A stretch of DNA of 64,000 bases from Hofstenia miamia (Eukaryota > Xenacoelomorpha > Acoela > Hofsteniidae). Numbering within the stretch: position 1 is the stretch's first letter; each line of letters opens with the position of its first letter. The notes under the pieces were generated by a model. The model did not search any database. It had not been told where the DNA came from and saw only the letters and a list, made by a program, of their open reading frames with translations. Positions 57,862-64,000 of the stretch are shown in pieces. A program made the position numbers and the translations under genes. The stretch lies in NCBI GenBank assembly GCA_900660155.1, contig CABFPE010000115.1, forward strand, positions 754,847 to 818,846, read 5' to 3'.

Positions 57862-58287
57862 CTAATTGCCACTGTTGCCATCTGGTACATGATTCGGCTG
57901 CTGATGATGCCGGTGTTGTGCTTGTGCAATTTCTAGAATGGAAGCAATATCCGGACGCTCATCTGGATTGGTGTTTATACAGGCACTGACCAAGTTTCGC
58001 AGGGTTTCTGAATAGATATTGCTAGGCAAAGGCGGATAGTCACATTTTTCGATTTTTTGGCACAACGAATATANNNNNNNNNNNNNNNNNNNNNGTGCAA
58101 TTTCTAGAATGGAAGCAATATCCGGACGCTCATCTGGATTGGTGTTTATACAGGCACTGACCAAGTTTCGCAGGGTTTCTGAATAGATATTGCTAGGCAA
58201 AGGCGGATAGTCACATTTTTCGATTTTTTGGCACAACGAATATAGATTCATTTTGTCTCCATAAAATGGACTCTGCAAAGCGGCCAT
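57862..58287 (-). CDS. NEK7: NEK6/NEK7 kinase, last coding exon (with artefactual internal duplication)
   Basis: The exon follows TTTTTTGTTTAG and reads [19 protein letters not shown], the kinase subdomain X segment of NEK6/7, then [11 protein letters not shown] and [19 protein letters not shown] (subdomain XI, with the conserved arginine). The C-terminus [17 protein letters not shown].. is His/Gln-rich and differs from vertebrate NEK7. Residues from YSLC to EIA appear twice because 57924-58073 and 58095-58244 are identical on both sides of 21 Ns. Collapsing them gives 84 codons, the normal length. Phase 0 fits the upstream exon at 63392. The first M is internal, not a start. NEK6 and NEK7 cannot be told apart here; the symbol is nominal. 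Confidence 0.9.
   Translation of the reverse strand: MAALQSPFYGDKMNLYSLCQKIEKCDYPPLPSNIYSETLRNLVSACINTNPDERPDIASILEIAXXXXXXXXYSLCQKIEKCDYPPLPSNIYSETLRNLVSACINTNPDERPDIASILEIAQAQHRHHQQPNHVPDGNSGN
57924..58244. repeat. 150-bp exact duplication around 21 Ns inside the NEK6/7 exon
   Basis: 57924-58073 equals 58095-58244. The frame happens to stay open through the Ns (171 bases, a multiple of three), so automatic gene prediction would yield a kinase with a doubled C-lobe segment. The exact identity and the placement at a gap argue for an assembly error. Confidence 0.9.
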
Positions 58288-61200
58288 CTAAACAAAAAAC
58301 ATTGTTGAAGCTAATATATCAAACATTGTTGATAATCAAAATCATTATTTCCAATAGTTTATCATTGTGCATAATTCATTGTATAGGCTAGAGCATCCTC
58401 AGTCCATCCAATACTTGAATTCAAAACAACAGTATGATATACAAAGCGTTCAAGTTAAAAAATAATATAATTAACAAGAGCATGTATTTGAAGTCTATGA
58501 AGAAGTTTGAGTGTACAATTGGTGTTTCAAACTAAGGCATTAAACAATGGAAAATCGAGACTGCCCATTATCAAGCAAGTTTGTTTTATATTAGGATTCG
58601 GCAATCCCACAGATAAAGAATTTAAATTTAATAAATACTTTTAAATGAAAATTATTTATTAAACTATTCGACACAAAAATTCCATTTATTTTTACTTTTA
58701 ATTAGTAAAAAATGTTAACCCTGGTGGAAGGTTAAAAACATTACTGTGGGAATCTAACTGAGAAAGAGAAAAAAAATTAAAGTGACTTCAACTTGCGGTA
58801 ACTATTTTTGACACTTTAAAGTGGGATGCAAGCATAAAAGGACGTACTATTTCAAAAGCGGATTCCAACAATACATAATTATAGTAGTATATGGATAAAA
58901 GAATATAGATTTCGCCAAGGACAGGTCAACCACCGGAGACGAGACATTTTGTAAAAATAAATGAATGAACTATTTTCGGATACATTCTAAATGAGCTTCG
59001 CTATTTACATCGTCTGTTCAAGTTGCCTACACAGTTTATCCTTCATCAGTAAAATACCGTGAAATTGACATTGCTGGCAGTCGTTCATTGAAAAAGATTC
59101 AAACAATTAAAAAATTCATACTTAATGCAGCAAGAACAATTATTTGTAAATTAATAATCCTGCTAACAGACAATACATCCGCTACTAAAAATGGGGCAAA
59201 AATTTCAATACGGCCACATGGATTACAAAGAATGAAAAGCATACTCACGAGTTACATCTATTTAGGGAATTGATATGCGAATATGGTGGTTCGTTTTGAA
59301 TGTAATATTCATCCCTTTGGCAGCAAACATTTTTGTCGAACCCGCTGTAGCATGCTTAAAACATGAGGGGTTCTGTCTAAGAGCAACAAAAAAACATTGT
59401 TTTTTGTAAAAAAAAAAATAAAGCCTATAGAACGAATTTAAGAAAACATCAGGATTACATGCAAAAATTGTGTTAAACATTGAATTTCAATATTCTTTTA
59501 CGATGATTTGCGAATCAGCTTGAGTCTGAAAATTGGGTTTAAAAACATTTTCAGAACTAGTGGGTGGAATTCCATCAATAAATGCATTTTTTGAAAAATA
59601 GAAACAGTAATATTTAATTTCTGATTTCATAAAATAACCAAGAACAAAGATTAAATCTCAACTGCTAAAATCATTTTTTACTTTGATTCAGAAACGAGGG
59701 TTTTCGATGATCCTGTATTTTGTATCTCTTAAAACTATCTTTGCAATATTTGCAAAAAATGTTGAATAGCCTCAAGCAACTCATCAAAAGTTAGCAATTG
59801 CTGTTTTATTTGCAAAATTTAATTCTTGAAATATTTCATGAATTTATATGGAATTTCAGCAACTACATTCATAAGAGTATACATTTAAATCAAACTTTAA
59901 ATGTAGAAAGCATATAAAATATGTGATTTCATGCATTAAAATAGCTAGAGATTAATAACCAAGTCACTCAATAAATTAGATGAAATTGGTTTGGCATTGA
60001 CATATTCGCAGAAACTACTTTGCGTTTTAGAATTGCAGTAAATGGAAAAGTTGGGAAATTAACAAAGATATAAATCTACAGGAAGACAATGCATTAAATA
60101 TTTCAAAAATGCAATCATGCCTACATTACTTTGGAATATTGATCCAATCCCCTTACATGGTGTTTTTATATATTTTTAATGCTTGACCCAAAGCAACCTA
60201 TCCTAAAAAATTAGCAAGAGATATGATCCACACCATTTACATACCTGATTTGAATACAAAATTGTGAATGAGTGGAAAGGGACTATTTATATAACTAAAA
60301 CTATTCGAAATGCTATTTAATTAAAAACTTTAATTGGAGTGAATCGATTGACAATTACTAATCCCTTTACTATAAACTAAATGTAAATATTTCCATCAAA
60401 TCCCAGAACAAATCTCTGAAATGAGTGAAAACAAACATATAATATGTTTACTTAGAGGTTCTCTCTCAATAAAATCAATTTAACAAAATGGTAATTGAAA
60501 AATATATTTTGATAGAATGCGTTATTATCAATTACATAAATTGATTTTAAGAAACATGAAATGGAATCCAATGCACATTCCCCACTACAAGAATTAGATT
60601 CTCCATTAGTATATCTATCATTTTCACATTAATAAACTAATTATTATCAATGTTCACTAGTTGATTAAGCATAACAAAATTAAAAATAAATTTAAACTAA
60701 AATTAATGCGTAGGTTGATAAATTTTATTTTTGATAATTCTTAACATAATATTTGCCTAATATGAATTTCCTTTTTAAACCAGTGATTAAAGGAAATTAA
60801 ACTGCTTATGTAGATTTATTTTAAATACAATTTTAATTGAAGCTTTGAAAAGTTTTCAGTTAATTAGTTATGTAGGAAATCGGATTCCTAACCATTCAAA
60901 ATAATTCTAGATTACTTTAAACTAACGCATGATCAGTTTGTGGCGATTGCGTATAAAAATCTCCAAGACTTGTTTGCATAAGAACAAAAATCAAGAAGTA
61001 AAATATATAAGAAAAATCCGTTGACCTAGTACAAACAATTTTCTAGTGACTTAATTTTAAATCTTCAAACAAAATTGGCTCATGAATAAATTCCAACTGT
61101 CAAACAAAGTCATGAAGCTATAATACAAATCTATAAATAACATTTATCACAAAGTCAGATAATTTAAACAGCAAATTATTTAAAGTGATTCGTTTGCAAA

Positions 61201-63391
61201 AACAGGTTGAAAAACCTATATTAAACTATCTTAAATATGCATTGTATCGTGGTGTTAGTGCAAAAGTGATGTAACTGACATGCTTGCCATTTTGAGAAAA
61301 TTAGCTTACAAACTTACGACTGCGTTTTGGATCACTGTAAATATTTAAGTTTACTAGTTGGTACTACATAAGACCCATAACATGTACCCAGTAAATTTTT
61401 TAAATATTTTCTCGGTATTATATTTTTCGCACTAATATTTCTTTAAACAATGAATGACGTACCATGCATGTAACACTTTTGAGTTGACATTTCAATTTCA
61501 GGATATCTCTAGCATTAGCACTGTTAAAATTTCCTAATATTATTTTATTATATTTTAGTAGGGTAGAAATAGAAATCACTACTGACTAGCTAGTTATGTG
61601 TCAAAACACATATATTTTTGTCTGTTTCCAAACCGATTCTGCGTTGAGATTAATCTAATACGTCTTGAACACATGCTTTCGCCGCCTAAAACATATTTTT
61701 TTCAGATTTTAGCTTGCCCCTTCAAAGTTTTTGTTGTTGTAAGAGATCGATATCTATTTGAAATGCAAGCTAGTTCCATAAATGATCAGAGGCCGATCTG
61801 GAAATATTCATTTTCTTACTATTATATTATACATCTATCACTGTATTAAATGCATTGTTAGTTTTATTTTTTGAACTCGTCTTAGGCTTATCGAATATTT
61901 TTAAAATGAGTTATTCCTTCTACGAATCCAAACTAGGTAGTCGGGTCAATTGTAGAAGCTCGACCCGTATCCTGGCCTGGTTTCAATGTAGTCTGGCTCT
62001 TTTTGGTATGGATATATAGATAAGAGATGAAAAATTATGAAATTCTAGAGCAAAGTTGAAGTATTCAGCGGGCAGAATGCCTTGTGAATTCTCTTTTTCG
62101 GTCCATCACACATTTTCAAACAATGCTGCTTTTTGCATCCTCATTCTCTTGCTTGTAGCAACCTTTCACTGTGCACCGCTCCTCCAGAGTTGTATTCTGT
62201 CGACGTCTTGATTCTTTCTAATCGCTCTTATTTTAAATTCGTTTGCAAGGTTGTTTTTTACACAAACTATGATTAGAGTTTTCATTTTCATTTGGATTTG
62301 ATTCGCATGTAGGTTTATAAAGATACTCAAGTTTTCTAGTAGCAATTGCTGATGTGCTCTGAGTAAACAAAAAAGCATACACATCTTGGGCCTAATCGCG
62401 ATGCAAGCACCGGAGCAAACATGCGCACTAAAGGACATTATTCTAATCGCTATGCTCGCACGTTGCCGTTTTCAGTGCGCACTAAAGTGCACAGACGGAA
62501 CTTTCGTCTGGGTTATGGTTTCATACTCCGTTAAACAACCTATTGTAATCACTAGCACACAAGCATTTCGGTTTGCTTAGTTCCTTAAAATATTGTCTTC
62601 TTATGGTAATTCTCCATCGCAAACTGATACAATCAAAGTGGAGATCGCGATTACAGTGAGCACCGGCGCAATTAAATAGAGCGCACGTATTTCCAACGTG
62701 ATTGAGCCCATTACGAATATTTTAGCAGACAGTCAATTATGATATATAATAAGTCAATTTGCACTAGAGTTAATCTTTACTTTTAAGTAGAAATCTGACT
62801 TTGTTCAATGCAAAATTGACGTTTTAAAGAATTTGGCCAAAAAATAATTTAAATCATTAGAAATCAATGCTTACCTGAAAAAATTTCAAGAAAAATATTG
62901 TTCTGCCATAAATATCCAAAAATTGGATTTAGTCAGTTACGTCATTTTTGCACTAACACTGTACAGATTTTAAAACCCACATGCTAAAATTTACTGTGAA
63001 GGCGTTGCTCTTGATGAGCACGTTATGGAAATAAAATTTATTTATGACGGTAAAAAAGCAAAAACTGAGTTTATGGTTAATATTGTTAAAACCAGCTTTT
63101 ATTATCTTCATATCATCAAAACAAAATTCCACATCACTGATAAAAGGCTGTCCTAATTGGAAAGATTTCTGCAATTATTATCGATAATTTTTATTCCTAG
63201 ACTTGTAATGAATGTTTCTTTTTAAAGATGAGCGAAAGCAGTAAAAATTGATTGCCTCAAATTTTAATAATTGCAAAAAAGAATGTTTAGTAAAAACATC
63301 AATAATTGCAATTTCAATTGCTTTAAGCCTCTTTTTTATTGACGAAAAGTTTACAACAATCAAGCAATATATGAAAAAAAATGAAACTTAC
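58288..63391 (-). other. NEK6/7 intron (5.1 kb)
   Basis: Bounded by the donor GAA|GTAAGT at 63391 and the acceptor GTTTAG at 58288 on the minus strand, both in phase 0. It is mostly AT-rich, without recognised genes or elements. A small GC-richer patch at 62380-62700 holds imperfect repeats of CTAATCGC(G/T)ATGC and GCGCACTAAAG. Confidence 0.8.
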
Positions 63392-63594
63392 TTCATATAG
63401 AAGGCAACCTAGTGACCAAATATCTGACTTAAAATTGTATCCTGTTTCATGAATGCGCTCTGGACTCATGTAATACGGAGTACCAACTAAACTATGTGCA
63501 TCTGTGGTCCTAGAACTGAAGTAGCGTCCAAGCCCAAGGTCTCCCAACTTCACAATACCCTGTGCAGTAATGAACACATTTGCAGGCTTAATAT
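63392..63594 (-). CDS. NEK7: NEK6/NEK7 kinase, internal exon (catalytic loop to subdomain IX)
   Basis: The exon starts after ATTATTTAG and completes a codon to read (D)[12 protein letters not shown], the catalytic loop. It continues [13 protein letters not shown] with the DLG metal-binding motif typical of NEKs, then [14 protein letters not shown] (activation segment with the phosphorylatable serine and P+1 loop, SPE for APE) and [13 protein letters not shown], ending at GAA|GTAAGT. Joined to the exon at 58287 it gives [15 protein letters not shown], exactly the family order. NEK6/7 act downstream of NEK9 in spindle assembly, and NEK7 also in inflammasome signalling in vertebrates. The N-lobe exons lie beyond 64000. 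The ATG at 63577 in this exon is not the start. Confidence 0.93.
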
Positions 63595-64000
63595 CTAAAT
63601 AATTACAGCATCAAACAATTACAAAGTGCTTAAATTACGTTTGAATAGTAATTGATTTCATTGATCTTACTTCAAACAAACATTTTTCTGTACGCTCGCA
63701 TTGTAATTAATTATATAATTCAATATATTATTACATAATAAACAATACATAACTAATGAGCTGGAAAGCTTAAATGCTTATGTTTACAATTAAACTAGGT
63801 CTGGATCTGCAGCAGTTTAACATTGTTGCCGTAATGAAAATAACAAAAACCATTGATTGAAAAATGTGTACCAATAAAAATAAATAAAATTATTAATTAC
63901 TTGGTAACTACACAAGGCATACTAAAGTTTTGGAAATGCATTGAATTTAAAGAAGAAATTTATTAACTGCTCTGTTAACCAAAAAACGAAAATGTTTTAA
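63595..64000 (-). other. Part of the preceding NEK6/7 intron
   Basis: AT-rich, no exon recognised. The preceding kinase exon (up to HRD) should lie to the right of the window. Confidence 0.6.

Noticed and set aside
57862-58287. A genuinely duplicated kinase segment in NEK6/7
   Set aside because: The copies are identical at DNA level and hinge on Ns, so an assembly artefact is far more likely.
1-64000. tRNA, rRNA, snRNA genes and CRISPR arrays
   Set aside because: No box B-like GGTTCGAATCC context with a foldable cloverleaf, no rRNA core sequence and no regularly spaced identical repeats were seen by eye; a covariance-model scan was not possible.

Overview
The window is AT-rich, intron-bearing animal DNA. 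It holds a DGCR8/Pasha gene, the 3' part of a NEK6/NEK7-type kinase gene, a myosin-head gene and a candidate secreted neuropeptide precursor, all set in long AT-rich spacers full of transposon remains. This mix (Microprocessor component, NEK6/7, dibasic/amidation peptide processing, LINEs with an SGNH-type ORF1, hAT and piggyBac relics) points to an invertebrate metazoan. The phylum cannot be fixed from the sequence alone.

Layout. 0.4-3.6 kb: a two-ORF LINE on the minus strand, cut off at its 3' end. 4.4-9.0 kb: DGCR8 on the plus strand in three coding exons; its second intron carries a 2.06-kb hAT transposon with recognisable ends. 11.1-14.0 kb: a Tc1/mariner-like relic and a second hAT relic whose right end is duplicated in tandem. 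14.3-18 kb: two decayed LINE fragments. 18-24.3 kb: gene-poor AT-rich DNA. 24.3-25.2 kb: a two-exon gene for a 65-residue secreted peptide precursor ending its first peptide in Gly-Lys-Arg. 27.7-30.5 kb: an intronless 929-codon divergent myosin on the minus strand. 31.8-32.0 and 34.1-35.8 kb: a possible membrane-anchor exon and an unrecognised 370-codon ORF. 37.7-44.1 kb: a hAT MITE, several LINE pieces and a nearly 5-kb LINE copy that contains a piggyBac MITE. 44-51.6 kb: gap-ridden repetitive DNA with an isolated promoter plus coding stub, a LINE 3' half and two minisatellites. 53.5-56.3 kb: a decayed reverse-transcriptase element of a distinctive family. 57.9-63.6 kb: two exons of NEK6/7 on the minus strand separated by a 5.1-kb intron.

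Assembly quality matters here. Three places show the same sequence on both sides of an N run (50.63, 55.13 and 58.08 kb). These look like unmerged contig overlaps, and one artificially doubles part of the NEK6/7 kinase exon. The host genes are unrelated in function: miRNA processing, mitotic/ciliary kinase signalling, actin-based motor, and peptide signalling.
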